From Acidimicrobiaceae bacterium (GTDB lineage: Bacteria; Actinomycetota; Acidimicrobiia; Acidimicrobiales; RAAP-2): DNA of 64,000 nucleotides. The position numbers were made by a program, and so were the translations under genes. Positions 26,896-35,173 of this stretch are shown here, piece after piece. Under the pieces are notes generated by a model. That model saw only the letters and a list, made by a program, of their open reading frames with translations. It made no database searches and had not been told where the DNA came from. The stretch is from positions 124,001-188,000 of the forward strand of contig CANGPS010000001.1 of assembly GCA_947456245.1 (NCBI GenBank), in the 5' to 3' direction. Each line of letters begins with the position of its first letter. Position 1 is the stretch's first letter.

Positions 26896-28905
26896 ATGAC
26901 CATCGAGGCCCCAACGATCACGCCGCTGACGAAGCGGCGGCTCATGTTCGTCTTCATCGCCCTCATGCTGGGCATGGCCCTGGCGTCGCTGGACTCGATG
27001 ATCGTCTCCACCGCGCTGCCGACGATCGTCGGGGACCTCGGCGGCTCGGCGCACCTGCAGTGGGTCGTCACCGCCTACCTGCTCACGACGACGGTGTCCA
27101 CGCCGCTGTGGGGAAAGCTCGGCGACCTCTACGGGCGCAAGCGACTCTTCCAGGCATCGATCGTGCTCTTCCTCATCGGCTCGATGCTCAGCGGCCTCGC
27201 CCCCGGCATGAACGCGCTGATCGCCTTCCGTGCCCTGCAGGGCCTCGGGGCCGGCGGCCTCATCGTGGGGGCGCAGGCCATCATCGGCGACATCGTGAGC
27301 CCGAGGGACCGTGGACGCTACGTCGGCCTCTTCGGTGCCGTGTTCGGGGCGTCGACCGTCCTCGGGCCGCTCATCGGCGGCCTCCTGACCGAATACCTCT
27401 CCTGGCGCTGGGTCTTCTACGTCAACGTCCCCATCGGCATCATCGCCCTCGTGGTGACGGCTCTGGCCCTCCCGGCGAAGCTCAAGATCACCCAGCACGT
27501 CATCGACTACGCCGGAGCAGCATTCCTGACCGCGTCAGCCGGGTGTCTCGTGCTCTTCACCTCCCTCGGTGGCACCACGTTGAGCTGGAGCTCGCCCGCC
27601 CTGATCTCCATCGGCGTCGGTGGTCTTGCCGCGGCTGGGGTCTTCATCCTGATCGAGCGACGGGCGGTCGAGCCGATCATCCCGCTGCGCCTGTTCTCGA
27701 ACAAGGTGTTCTCGGCCTCCTCTGCCATCGGCTTCGTCATCGGGTTCGCCATGTACGGGGGGCTCACCTTCCTGCCGTACTTCCTGCAGTTCGTCAAGGG
27801 GGTGAGCCCGACAGCGTCGGGCCTGCGGATGCTCCCCCTGATGGGTGGCCTCTTCGCCGCCTCGATCTTCTCCGGCCAGATGATCAGTCGCGGCGGGAGC
27901 TACAAGAAGTACCCGGTGATCGGCACGGTCCTCACCACGATCGGGCTCTTCCTGATGTCCCTGGTGGGTGGGTCGACGCCGGGTTGGCTCATGGCTGTCT
28001 TCATGCTGATCTTCGGCATCGGCCTCGGCTGTGTGATGCAGGTCCTGGTCCTGGCCGTCCAGAACTCGGTGGGCTACCAGGACCTTGGCACGGCGACGGC
28101 CTCGGCGAACTTCTTCCGGTCGATCGGTGGCTCCTTCGGCGTCGCCATCTTCGGGGCGATCTACGCCAACGTCCTGCCGCACCGCATCCACGCCAACCTG
28201 GGCGACCGAGTCCCGACGAAGGGGGTCGGCTCGCTCACGCCAGAGCTGCTCCGGACGCTTCCTGTTCCCATCCAGCACGGGCTGACGCTCTCGATCTCCG
28301 AGGCGATCCAGACGGTGTTCCTCTATGCCGTGCCCTTCGGCCTGCTGGCCTTCGGCCTGTCATGGCTCCTGCCGGAGGTGGAGCTGCGAGCGACGGTGAG
28401 GGTGGGGCGAGACCCGGTCGAGACCGTCCCGACGCCAGAGGCGCGCTCGAGCCTCGAGGAGGTGGAGCTGGCCCTTGAGCGGGTGATCTCCACGGAGAAC
28501 CGGGCGCTCGTCTACGAGAGCCTGGCGGCGCGGGCCGAGATCGACCTCGGCCCCCAGGCCTGCTGGCTGCTTTTCCGGCTGACCGAGTTCGGCTCGCTGA
28601 CCGAGGAAGAGCTCGACCAGCGCTACAAGGTGCGACCCGAGACCCTCTCCACCGGGCTCGGAGAGCTCGAGGATGCGGCTCTGATCGTCCGACGACCGAC
28701 GTCGCCGCTCGAGGTGACCGATGCCGGCCGCGTGGTGATGGACCAGCTGACCGAGGCCCGCCGAGCCGGACTCGAGGACCTACTGGAGGGTTGGAACCCG
28801 GCCGAGCACCCAGAGCTCGAGGCCCTGGTCCGTCGGCTGGCGGGCATCCTGATGGCGGACGACGACAAGCTCCTGCTCGCCGCAGAGTCGGCCACCCGCA
28901 CCTAG
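26896..28905 (+). CDS. DHA2 MFS transporter fused to a C-terminal MarR-like winged-helix domain
   Basis: A 669-residue protein. Residues ~15-490 are a 14-helix drug exporter (LASLDSMIVSTALPTI; GKLGDLYGRKRL, motif A). An even helix number puts the C-terminus in the cytoplasm, where residues ~520-660 look like a MarR domain: an N-terminal helix, LGPQACWLLFRLTEFGSLTEEEL, VRPETLSTGLGELEDAALI and a wing ending VTDAGRVVMDQLTEARR, then dimerisation-type helices. Normal DHA2 pumps end near residue 500. TAGACT at 26843-26848 may be the -10. The stop overlaps the convergent phosphatase gene by four bases. Confidence 0.85.
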   Translation: MTIEAPTITPLTKRRLMFVFIALMLGMALASLDSMIVSTALPTIVGDLGGSAHLQWVVTAYLLTTTVSTPLWGKLGDLYGRKRLFQASIVLFLIGSMLSGLAPGMNALIAFRALQGLGAGGLIVGAQAIIGDIVSPRDRGRYVGLFGAVFGASTVLGPLIGGLLTEYLSWRWVFYVNVPIGIIALVVTALALPAKLKITQHVIDYAGAAFLTASAGCLVLFTSLGGTTLSWSSPALISIGVGGLAAAGVFILIERRAVEPIIPLRLFSNKVFSASSAIGFVIGFAMYGGLTFLPYFLQFVKGVSPTASGLRMLPLMGGLFAASIFSGQMISRGGSYKKYPVIGTVLTTIGLFLMSLVGGSTPGWLMAVFMLIFGIGLGCVMQVLVLAVQNSVGYQDLGTATASANFFRSIGGSFGVAIFGAIYANVLPHRIHANLGDRVPTKGVGSLTPELLRTLPVPIQHGLTLSISEAIQTVFLYAVPFGLLAFGLSWLLPEVELRATVRVGRDPVETVPTPEARSSLEEVELALERVISTENRALVYESLAARAEIDLGPQACWLLFRLTEFGSLTEEELDQRYKVRPETLSTGLGELEDAALIVRRPTSPLEVTDAGRVVMDQLTEARRAGLEDLLEGWNPAEHPELEALVRRLAGILMADDDKLLLAAESATRT

Positions 28906-29402
28906 GCGGCGCCTCTGGCGAGTGCCTCGAGCAGCCCCGCCACCGAGCGCTCGATGATCTCCGCACAGGCGGCGAAGTCCTGATCGTCGCCGTAGTAGGG
29001 GTCGGCGACGTCGACCTGGCCACCGGCGAGCGGGTCGAACGGTCGGAGCATGATGAGGCGAGATCCCTCGGACGCCCTGCCCCCGAGGATCTGTCGGTGC
29101 TTGCGGTCGAGTGCCACGAGCACGTCCGCTCGGGCGAGCAGCTCGTCGCCCGCATGCTGGGCGGCATGCTCGTGGGCGGTGAACCCGGCGGCGAGCAGCG
29201 CAGCGAAGGCCCGTGGGTCCATGTCGTCGCCCACGTGCCACGAGGCCGTCCCGGCGCTCTCGAAGCGGAAGAGCTCGCTCATCGGTCGCCCATCGAGGGA
29301 GGTGAACCTCGGGGCCATCTGCGTGGCCATGGCCTCGGCGAGAGGAGACCTGCAGATGTTCCCCGTGCAGACGAAGACGACCGTCTGTCGATCAGCCCCC
29401 AT
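28902..29402 (-). CDS. Low-molecular-weight protein tyrosine phosphatase
   Basis: A 166-residue phosphatase. The P-loop CTGNICRS gives Cys12-x5-Arg18 close to the N-terminus, and ADPYYGDD holds the catalytic acid. It removes phosphate from tyrosine (or arginine) in proteins; bacterial relatives often work on polysaccharide kinases or are secreted. ATG 29402 lies inside the 3' end of the CoA ligase gene (11-base overlap), so the two are coupled. The family is sure, the target is not. Confidence 0.93.
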   Translation of the reverse strand: MGADRQTVVFVCTGNICRSPLAEAMATQMAPRFTSLDGRPMSELFRFESAGTASWHVGDDMDPRAFAALLAAGFTAHEHAAQHAGDELLARADVLVALDRKHRQILGGRASEGSRLIMLRPFDPLAGGQVDVADPYYGDDQDFAACAEIIERSVAGLLEALARGAA

Positions 29403-30948
29403 AGAGCTGACGGAGGTCCTTCTTGACCACCTTGCCGGTGCCGGCCCGCGGGAAGTCGTCACGAAGCTCGAGGCGCTCCGGGATCTTCTGGGTCATGAGC
29501 CCCGCCTCTCGACAGAACGCCACCATCTCCTCGAACGACAGCGGATCTCCGGCGGCTGGGAGCACGACGGCGCAGACCATCTCGCCACGCTCAGGGTCCG
29601 GCAGCCCGATCACGGCGACCTCTGCGACCTTCGCGTGGGTCGAGAGCAGGTCCTCGATCTCCTTGGCGCTGATGTTCTCGCCCTTCCGGACGATCACATC
29701 CTTGAGCCGTCCGGTGATCGAGACGTGTCCGTCCTCTCGCATGATGCCGAGGTCGCCAGTCCGGAACCAGCCCTCGTCGTCGAATGCCTCTCGGTCGAGG
29801 TCCGGGTTCGTGTAGCCCTTGAAGACCATGGGGCCCTTGACCCGGATCTCGCCCTCCTTGCCCGCCTCGGCGACGGAGCCGTCGAGTGCGACGATGCGGA
29901 CGGTCGCGCCCTCGACGGGGCGTCCGTCGGTGTTGGCGAGCTGCTCGTCGCTGTCGTGGGGAGAGCCGTTGGCGATCATCGGGACCTCGGTCATGCCGTA
30001 GCCATGGACCACGCCCCTCCCGCCGATCTCGTCGCGGACCTCAGCGTGGAGGTTGGGTGGCTTGGCTGCTCCACCTCCGGACATGAGCCGCAGGGTGGGG
30101 AAGATCGAGTCCCCCGGCTGCTTGCGCTGCTCGGTGAGGTAGGCGACGTAGAACGCGGTGGAACCACCCACCATCGTCACCCCGTGGCGGTTGAACACCT
30201 CGATCGCGTCGGTGGGAACGAAGGCCTCGAGCAGCACGGCCGGGAAGCCGAGGCTCAGCATGGTGACGAGATAGTCCGGTCCGGCGATGTGGGCGAACGG
30301 GAAGGCGATCGATCCGACGTCAGACGGTGACATGTCGAGCGCCTTGGCGAGCCCCCACCCGCCCGCGATCAGGGTCTGGTCCGTGTGCTGGACGCCCTTG
30401 GGCTCTGCGGTGGATCCTGACGTGTAGTAGATCCACCGAACCGGAGCCTCGGCGCCGGGAGGGACGATGGGAGCCGGCGGCAGGATCGCGGGGTCGCCGT
30501 CCGGGAGCCCCTGGGAGAGGTCGATGACGGTGGCCGTCGAGCCCGACTGCTCCTTGGCTCGGTTGGCGATCTCGACGAAGTCGATGCCGCGCCAGGTGCC
30601 CGGAACGAGGAGCAGGACCGAGCCGGTCTGGGCCAGGGCGAAGCCGACCTCTCGCTCCTTGTAGAGGTGGATGATGGGGTTCTGCACGGCACCGAGGCGA
30701 GCGAGCGCGCTCGAGGCGATGATGGCCTCGAACGTCGACGGCAGCTGCCAGCTCACCCGTGTCCCCTCGTCGACGCCGAGCTCGAGCAGCCCGGCGGCGC
30801 AGCGCTCCACGGCCGTCGCGAACTCGCCGAAGGTCAGCGATCGCCCTGCGGAGTCGAAGAGCATCGGGTGGTCTCCGGAGATGGCTGCCCGTCGCTCGAT
30901 GAGCTCCCACATCGTGGTCGCTCCCGTGATGGTGCTTGTCTCGGTCAT
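29392..30948 (-). CDS. AMP-forming acyl/aryl-CoA synthetase
   Basis: A 518-residue adenylate-forming ligase. TSGSTAEPKG (residues 176-185) is the phosphate-binding motif; EGWFRTGDLGIM and GRLKDVIVRKGENISAKEIE follow, and the C-terminal AGTGKVVKKDLRQLY includes the catalytic lysine. It activates a carboxylate to its CoA ester. GGGGGA precedes ATG 30948. A 55-residue upstream extension of the frame is dismissed because it would overlap the LapA-like promoter region and looks random. Not closely similar to the ligase at 1450. Confidence 0.92.
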   Translation of the reverse strand: MTETSTITGATTMWELIERRAAISGDHPMLFDSAGRSLTFGEFATAVERCAAGLLELGVDEGTRVSWQLPSTFEAIIASSALARLGAVQNPIIHLYKEREVGFALAQTGSVLLLVPGTWRGIDFVEIANRAKEQSGSTATVIDLSQGLPDGDPAILPPAPIVPPGAEAPVRWIYYTSGSTAEPKGVQHTDQTLIAGGWGLAKALDMSPSDVGSIAFPFAHIAGPDYLVTMLSLGFPAVLLEAFVPTDAIEVFNRHGVTMVGGSTAFYVAYLTEQRKQPGDSIFPTLRLMSGGGAAKPPNLHAEVRDEIGGRGVVHGYGMTEVPMIANGSPHDSDEQLANTDGRPVEGATVRIVALDGSVAEAGKEGEIRVKGPMVFKGYTNPDLDREAFDDEGWFRTGDLGIMREDGHVSITGRLKDVIVRKGENISAKEIEDLLSTHAKVAEVAVIGLPDPERGEMVCAVVLPAAGDPLSFEEMVAFCREAGLMTQKIPERLELRDDFPRAGTGKVVKKDLRQLYGG

Positions 30949-31065
30949 GTGTCCCCCTTGCGTCGGTCTATTCCTTAGCAGGTCGGGATCGGACGGGGCA
31001 GAGGATCCATGTCCGGCATGCGATGCGCTGGCACGATGGGGGAGAGGCCACCATGGAGGAAGAAG

Positions 31066-31293
31066 ATGTCCACGCCCCAGGATTCCCGCAAGCGAGACAA
31101 CACGCACGTCGCCCGACTGGTGGTGTTCGTGGCGGCCGTGATTCTCCTCGTGTGGTTCGTGATCGGAAATGCCCACTCGGTGAAGGTCGAGTTCTGGGTC
31201 ACCTCGGCACAGACCTCGCTGATCGCCGTGATCCTCGTGTCAGCTGCGCTCGGAGCGCTCATCAGCCTCCTGATGGTGCGGCGCAAGCGCTGA
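31066..31293 (+). CDS. Small membrane protein, LapA/DUF1049 domain
   Basis: A 75-residue protein with two transmembrane helices (about 17-36 and 46-68) and a short basic C-terminus (MVRRKR). The linker IGNAHSVKVEFWVT is the signature of the LapA (DUF1049) domain, first described in lipopolysaccharide assembly but widespread in bacteria lacking LPS, where its job is unclear. GGAGGA upstream of ATG 31066 sets the start. It ends seven bases from the convergent membrane-protein gene. Confidence 0.85.
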   Translation: MSTPQDSRKRDNTHVARLVVFVAAVILLVWFVIGNAHSVKVEFWVTSAQTSLIAVILVSAALGALISLLMVRRKR

Positions 31294-31300
31294 GTCCGGC

Positions 31301-32629
31301 TCAGACCTCTGCGGGGATCTCCGGCGGCGCCCCTTGGTCGGATTCCTCGCCGGACTCGAGTGCCTGCTGCTTCCGAGATGCTGACCAGCGACCCACCCCG
31401 ACGATCCCGAGCTCGTAGAGGCCGAGCAGGACGAGGGTCCACAGGATGGCGGCCGACGTCGTCACGGTGAGGAGGAAGATCGCAGCGATCACGACGCCTC
31501 CCCATCGGAACGGGGGCTGCTTGTCGCTCACGAAGCCTGCGGCCCGCTCGAGCTGCGCTGTGGCCTTGGCCGCCGCCTCGCTCTGGCGCAGCTGATCGGC
31601 AGTCTGACCGAGCTGGCTCGAGCCCTTCCGGACGGATCGACGCACAGCAACGGCCCACGCGGAGTCGCCCACCAGCCAGAAGACGACGGCGAGCAGGGCG
31701 AAGACCCCCAAGGTGGCGTAGAGGGTCCGGTGGAGGAAGTGGATCATGGCGTCGAAGATGCGGGTGGCGACCAGCAGCGGCACCGGTCCGGCATTGGTGA
31801 CGAAGAACTGCCGGCCGATGGTCAGTCCGGCGGCGAGCGCCAGGCATGCCAGGACCCCGGCGACCATGACCCGCATCGCCACCCGCCGCCGCTGGACGCC
31901 GACCAGGATGGCGAGCAGGCCGATCAGCGGGGTGCCGATCAGCAGGATCCAGCGGAAGTCGATGGCCAGCTTGAAGTAGGTCTGGGCGGACTTGAGCTGC
32001 TGCTGCGAGATGAGCTGCAGCGACAGCACGCGATTGTCCTTGAGGGCGTCCTTGATCGGGTTGAACACCGTCACGCCCTTGGCGTCGAGCTTGTCGATGC
32101 CCTCGGTGATGACGGGGGTGAGCCCCACCACGAGGCGACGGGTCTTGGAGACCTCCGGGGGGTTGCCTCCGGTCAGGAGCGCAACGGCGGTGGAGTGGGT
32201 GAAGCGGTTCTCCCGGTCCCACAGGTTGATGAACGCCTGGGACCCGGTCACCCGGCGCATCTGGGTCTCCGTGAACGAGTGGAGCTGCTGGGTGACGGGC
32301 CCGGCGATGAACGCCGCCCGCTTGGGCAGCGCCCCGGCGATCGTGTCCTCGACCTTGAGCTGCTTGAACAGCGCGTTTGTCGCCGCGTCGGCCACGTAGT
32401 TGGTGATCACCTTGTCGCGCGCCAGCGGTGCCATGGTGGCGACGTAGCGATCGGTGTTGGTCACCGTCCTCACCGCCCATCCGGAGATGAGCGTTAGCGG
32501 GACGAGCAGGCCGAAGAGGACCACGAGCACCCATGAGAGGACCCTTCGGGCTCGCCGGGGCTTCGCCGGGACGACGACGGGCGCGACCGGTGCGCCGGGA
32601 TCGACGCGGAGGCCTGGGGTGTTGCTCAT
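31301..32629 (-). CDS. Multi-pass membrane protein of unknown function
   Basis: A 442-residue protein. A proline-rich cytoplasmic N-terminus is followed by helix 1 (residues 31-52), a ~150-residue extracytoplasmic part rich in polar residues (NTDRYVATMAPLARDKVI onward), then about five more helices (WILLIGTPLIGLLAILVGV; VMVAGVLACLALAAGLTIG; TLGVFALLAVVFWLVG; and two close together near 375-410) and an acidic tail. Architecture matches a common but uncharacterised actinobacterial family. It is divergent from the DUF3040 gene. Confidence 0.75.
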   Translation of the reverse strand: MSNTPGLRVDPGAPVAPVVVPAKPRRARRVLSWVLVVLFGLLVPLTLISGWAVRTVTNTDRYVATMAPLARDKVITNYVADAATNALFKQLKVEDTIAGALPKRAAFIAGPVTQQLHSFTETQMRRVTGSQAFINLWDRENRFTHSTAVALLTGGNPPEVSKTRRLVVGLTPVITEGIDKLDAKGVTVFNPIKDALKDNRVLSLQLISQQQLKSAQTYFKLAIDFRWILLIGTPLIGLLAILVGVQRRRVAMRVMVAGVLACLALAAGLTIGRQFFVTNAGPVPLLVATRIFDAMIHFLHRTLYATLGVFALLAVVFWLVGDSAWAVAVRRSVRKGSSQLGQTADQLRQSEAAAKATAQLERAAGFVSDKQPPFRWGGVVIAAIFLLTVTTSAAILWTLVLLGLYELGIVGVGRWSASRKQQALESGEESDQGAPPEIPAEV

Positions 32630-32795
32630 CGTGGGGGATCCCTTCTTCGGCGGTCTGCTCGACACGCTATCGCCGTGCGCCCGCGAGAGGCTGCTGCTCG
32701 ATTCGTGCTGGTCGCGCCACGCGCCGGCGATCATCGTCGTATGATCAGTCCCGAGCGCCATGAGGCGCGTCGACGGAGCCAAAGGGAGGGAAACG

Positions 32796-33194
32796 GTGCC
32801 GCTCTCAGAGCACGAGCAGCGGATCCTCGCTGAGCTTGAGGAGTCGCTCAGCCAGCAGGACCCCACCTTCGCCGACCGCGTGGCGAACGAGACGGTGTAC
32901 CGACACGCCGGACGCCAGTGCAAGTGGGCGGCGTTCACCTTCGTCCTCGGCCTGATCGAGCTGATCGCCCTCTACTCGGTCTCGGTGATCCTCGGTCTGC
33001 TGGGGGTCGCCATCATGTTCGCCTCGGCTGTGGTCTTCGAGCGGAACCTGCGCAAGATGGGCCGAGCCAGCTGGCACGACATCACGAGATCGCTCCACGA
33101 AGAGGAGCGCTCAGGGGCGGAGGGTGGCATCGAGACCGCCGTCCACGACGCCCGGGACTGGTTTCGCTCGCGCTTCCACCGCCGCGAGGACTGA
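32796..33194 (+). CDS. DUF3040 membrane protein
   Basis: A 132-residue protein from GTG 32796 after a GGGAGGG ribosome site. It opens with VPLSEHEQRILAELEESL, the family hallmark, and has two adjacent helices (about residues 47-85) and a charged C-terminal helix. DUF3040 is confined largely to actinobacteria and of unknown function; it often lies near the dcw cluster, as here. It is followed 17 bases later by the ROK kinase gene. Confidence 0.88.
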   Translation: MPLSEHEQRILAELEESLSQQDPTFADRVANETVYRHAGRQCKWAAFTFVLGLIELIALYSVSVILGLLGVAIMFASAVVFERNLRKMGRASWHDITRSLHEEERSGAEGGIETAVHDARDWFRSRFHRRED

Positions 33195-33211
33195 TCCAGC
33201 CCGCATCGCCA

Positions 33212-34093
33212 GTGACCGGCAGCTGCCTCGCCATCGACATCGGTGGGACCAAGATCGACGTCGGAGTCGTCTCGGCCGACGGCTCCATCCTCGACCGCCA
33301 GGTCATCGCCACCGGAGCGCATGAGGATGGAGATGCCCTCCTCGGCGAGATCCTCGCCGTCGCCGAGCACCTCAGGGCACGGTCGAGCGAGGCACCGATC
33401 GTCTGCGGGGTGGGGTGCGGCGGACCGATGGAACGAGGAGGCTCCTCCGTCTCCCCGCTGAACATCCCGGTCTGGCGATCGTTCCCCCTCGCCGATCGAC
33501 TCGAGCAGGCGCTCGGAATCCGGGTGGCGGTGGACAACGATGCCAAGGCCCTGGCGCTGGCCGAGGGGTGGCTCGGCGCCGGTCGTGACCACTCGTGCTT
33601 CCTGGCCATGGTCGTATCGACCGGAGTTGGCGGTGGGATCGTGCTCGACGGCCGACTCCTTGATGGAGCGCGCGGCAATGCGGGGCACATCGGTCACCTG
33701 GTCGTGGAGCCAGGAGGTCGACGCTGTGCGTGCGGTGTCCGAGGCTGCTTGGAGGCCGAGGCATCAGGGACGGCGATCCGAGCCATCACCGGCAAGCCCG
33801 CCGCTGACGCCGGGCCGGCGGACATCGAGCGGTGTGGCGACATGGTGGGTCGAGCGGTGGCCTCGGTGGTGACCCTGCTCGACCTGGGGCTCTGCGTGGT
33901 GGCGGGCTCGGTGGCCCTCGGATTCGGGGAGCCGTTCTTCATGGCGGCGAACCGCAGCATGAGCCGCTCGCTCGGACTCGACTTCACCGCTGGCGCCATC
34001 ATCGTCCCCGCTGGACTCGGAGGGGACGGACCGCTCCTCGGCGCGGCCAAGGTGGGCCTCGACGCCGCAGGCACTACGGTCGGGCCCCGATGA
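33212..34093 (+). CDS. ROK-family sugar kinase (glucokinase-like)
   Basis: A 293-residue kinase starting at GTG 33212. The phosphate loop AIDIGGTKIDVGVV, DNDAKALALAE with the catalytic aspartate, STGVGGGIVLDG, and the zinc-binding CACGVRGCLEAEASG are all present. ROK enzymes phosphorylate glucose or N-acetylated amino sugars with ATP; some also act on ManNAc. Without a winged helix this is an enzyme, not a repressor. A GlcNAc role feeding wall synthesis would fit the location but is inference. It overlaps the next gene by four bases (ATGA). Confidence 0.93.
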   Translation: MTGSCLAIDIGGTKIDVGVVSADGSILDRQVIATGAHEDGDALLGEILAVAEHLRARSSEAPIVCGVGCGGPMERGGSSVSPLNIPVWRSFPLADRLEQALGIRVAVDNDAKALALAEGWLGAGRDHSCFLAMVVSTGVGGGIVLDGRLLDGARGNAGHIGHLVVEPGGRRCACGVRGCLEAEASGTAIRAITGKPAADAGPADIERCGDMVGRAVASVVTLLDLGLCVVAGSVALGFGEPFFMAANRSMSRSLGLDFTAGAIIVPAGLGGDGPLLGAAKVGLDAAGTTVGPR

Positions 34094-34356
34094 GAAGGCT
34101 GGCTCCAGGAACCGTCGGCGCGGTCGTGCGCCACCCGTGGCGGATACCGACTGCGCTGCGCTCGTCGATGGCGATGGCTCCGCCAGGCTGGTGGCGACGA
34201 CGACCCTTCCTCCCGGTCCCTGATGCTCGCTACTGGCGGTTCCGCCTCGAGACCTCCGCAGGAGGCGATGGCGACATCCTGCCGACGCCTGGCGAGGTGA
34301 CCGAGGTCTTGTCGTGGACCGCCGAGATGCGGCGCCACGCTCGTCGAACGACCTAG
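34090..34356 (+). CDS. Small arginine/tryptophan-rich protein of unknown function
   Basis: An 88-residue basic protein that I cannot assign. It includes PPGWWRRRPFLPVPDARYWRFRL and a C-terminal acidic-then-basic stretch (EVTEVLSWTAEMRRHARR). No membrane helix is visible. The start overlaps the kinase stop by four bases, so expression is coupled. Similar short genes between a glucokinase and mraZ occur in other actinobacteria as I recall; their role is unknown. Confidence 0.7.
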   Translation: MRRLAPGTVGAVVRHPWRIPTALRSSMAMAPPGWWRRRPFLPVPDARYWRFRLETSAGGDGDILPTPGEVTEVLSWTAEMRRHARRTT

Positions 34357-34380
34357 AGCACAGCTCCTTCAGACGCTTGC

Positions 34381-34409
34381 CGCACCCCTCTCCTGTGGAG
34401 AGGGGTGCG
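34381..34409. terminator. Perfect 13-bp hairpin terminator upstream of mraZ
   Basis: Arms CGCACCCCTCTCC and its exact complement flank a TGT loop, beginning 24 bases after the stop of the small gene. No T-run follows, as is common for high-G+C terminators. It should separate the ROK kinase transcript from the dcw operon. Confidence 0.75.
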
Positions 34410-34495
34410 TCGCGCTCGGCCCGAGAACGGCGGACCCCAGTCCTTCGAGCTCCATCGCCGCGCCCGGAAAAGGGTGGCGCCGAGCATGAAAAGGG

Positions 34496-34524
34496 TTGCA
34501 ATGTGGAGGTAGGGGGCGTACGGT
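34496..34524 (+). promoter_or_regulatory. mraZ/dcw promoter (-35 TTGCAA, -10 TACGGT)
   Basis: TTGCAA (34496-34501) and TACGGT (34519-34524) are 17 bases apart, a good sigma-70-type pair and the only one in the 227-base gap before mraZ. A start near 34531 gives a leader of about 50 bases. It overlaps the repeat array of the probable MraZ operator. Confidence 0.6.
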
Positions 34525-34550
34525 GGAGCAAAAGGGAGTGAAAGGGAGGA
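34501..34550 (+). repeat. Five 10-bp-phased [T/G]GGAG repeats: probable MraZ operator
   Basis: Reading in tens from 34501, bases 4-8 are TGGAG, GGGCG, TGGAG, GGGAG, GGGAG; four of the five match [T/G]GGAG. The last two units are nearly identical decamers (AAAGGGAGTG, AAAGGGAGGA). MraZ proteins of other bacteria bind TGGG-type direct repeats in 10-bp register upstream of their own gene, so autoregulation of the dcw operon is a good inference. Confidence 0.7.
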
Positions 34551-34583
34551 CCTTTCGGCTCCTGAGTGGAAGGAAGAGGGACC

Positions 34584-35000
34584 GTGGCGGGATTCGTCGG
34601 GCGCTTTGAGCACAGCGTCGACAGCAAGGGCAGGGTGATCCTGCCGGTGCGCTTCCGTGACGAGTTCGCCCGAGGTGGCTTCCTGACCCCGAACCGCGAG
34701 GGGTGCGTGGCCCTGCGGACCCCAGGTGAGAACGAGCGCCAGATGGCGGAGATGCTCGAGGCAGCGAAGTCCAGCGCCGACGGTCGGAACCAGGCGCGGG
34801 TCTGGGCGGCCAACACGGCGGAGATCGAGATCGACAAGCAGGGCCGCATGGCCATCCCGGCTCACCTGCGCGAGTTCGCCAACCTCGAGGGCGATGTCCT
34901 GATCCACGGGGCGATCGATCGCATCGAGCTGTGGAACCCCACCCAGTGGGACGAGCGGGTCAAGCCCATGGAGGCGTGGTTCCTCGAGGGCGACGAGTGA
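34584..35000 (+). CDS. mraZ: Transcriptional regulator MraZ
   Basis: A 138-residue DNA-binding protein made of two SpoVT/AbrB-like halves: FVGRFEHSVDSKGRVILPVRFRDEF and AEIEIDKQGRMAIPAHLREF, each with the D-x-K-G-R type loop. It forms ring-shaped multimers and controls the first promoter of the division cluster. GTG 34584 follows GAGGG. The phased repeats at 34501-34550 are its likely target. A 173-base gap to rsmH follows, longer than other spacers in the cluster. Confidence 0.96.
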   Translation: MAGFVGRFEHSVDSKGRVILPVRFRDEFARGGFLTPNREGCVALRTPGENERQMAEMLEAAKSSADGRNQARVWAANTAEIEIDKQGRMAIPAHLREFANLEGDVLIHGAIDRIELWNPTQWDERVKPMEAWFLEGDE

Positions 35001-35173
35001 TCTCTGCGCAGACGACCAAAGGAGACGCCAGACGGCGACACACGAACCACTGCCTGGCCAGGACCATGCGCAGCCTCTCGACCGACACGATGGGAGATAC
35101 AACCTCCGCCCTCTCCCGTGGCGGTTGCGAGAGCCTCCACTCCTCGACGACCTCGTCGGTCGGGAGGCTGCGA

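Noticed and set aside
30949-31176. A longer CoA ligase starting upstream of 30948
   Set aside because: The extra residues look random, and GGGGGA precedes the chosen ATG.
34931-35173. An N-terminal extension of RsmH reaching back into mraZ
   Set aside because: The extension has no similarity to RsmH, and a good ribosome site precedes ATG 35174.
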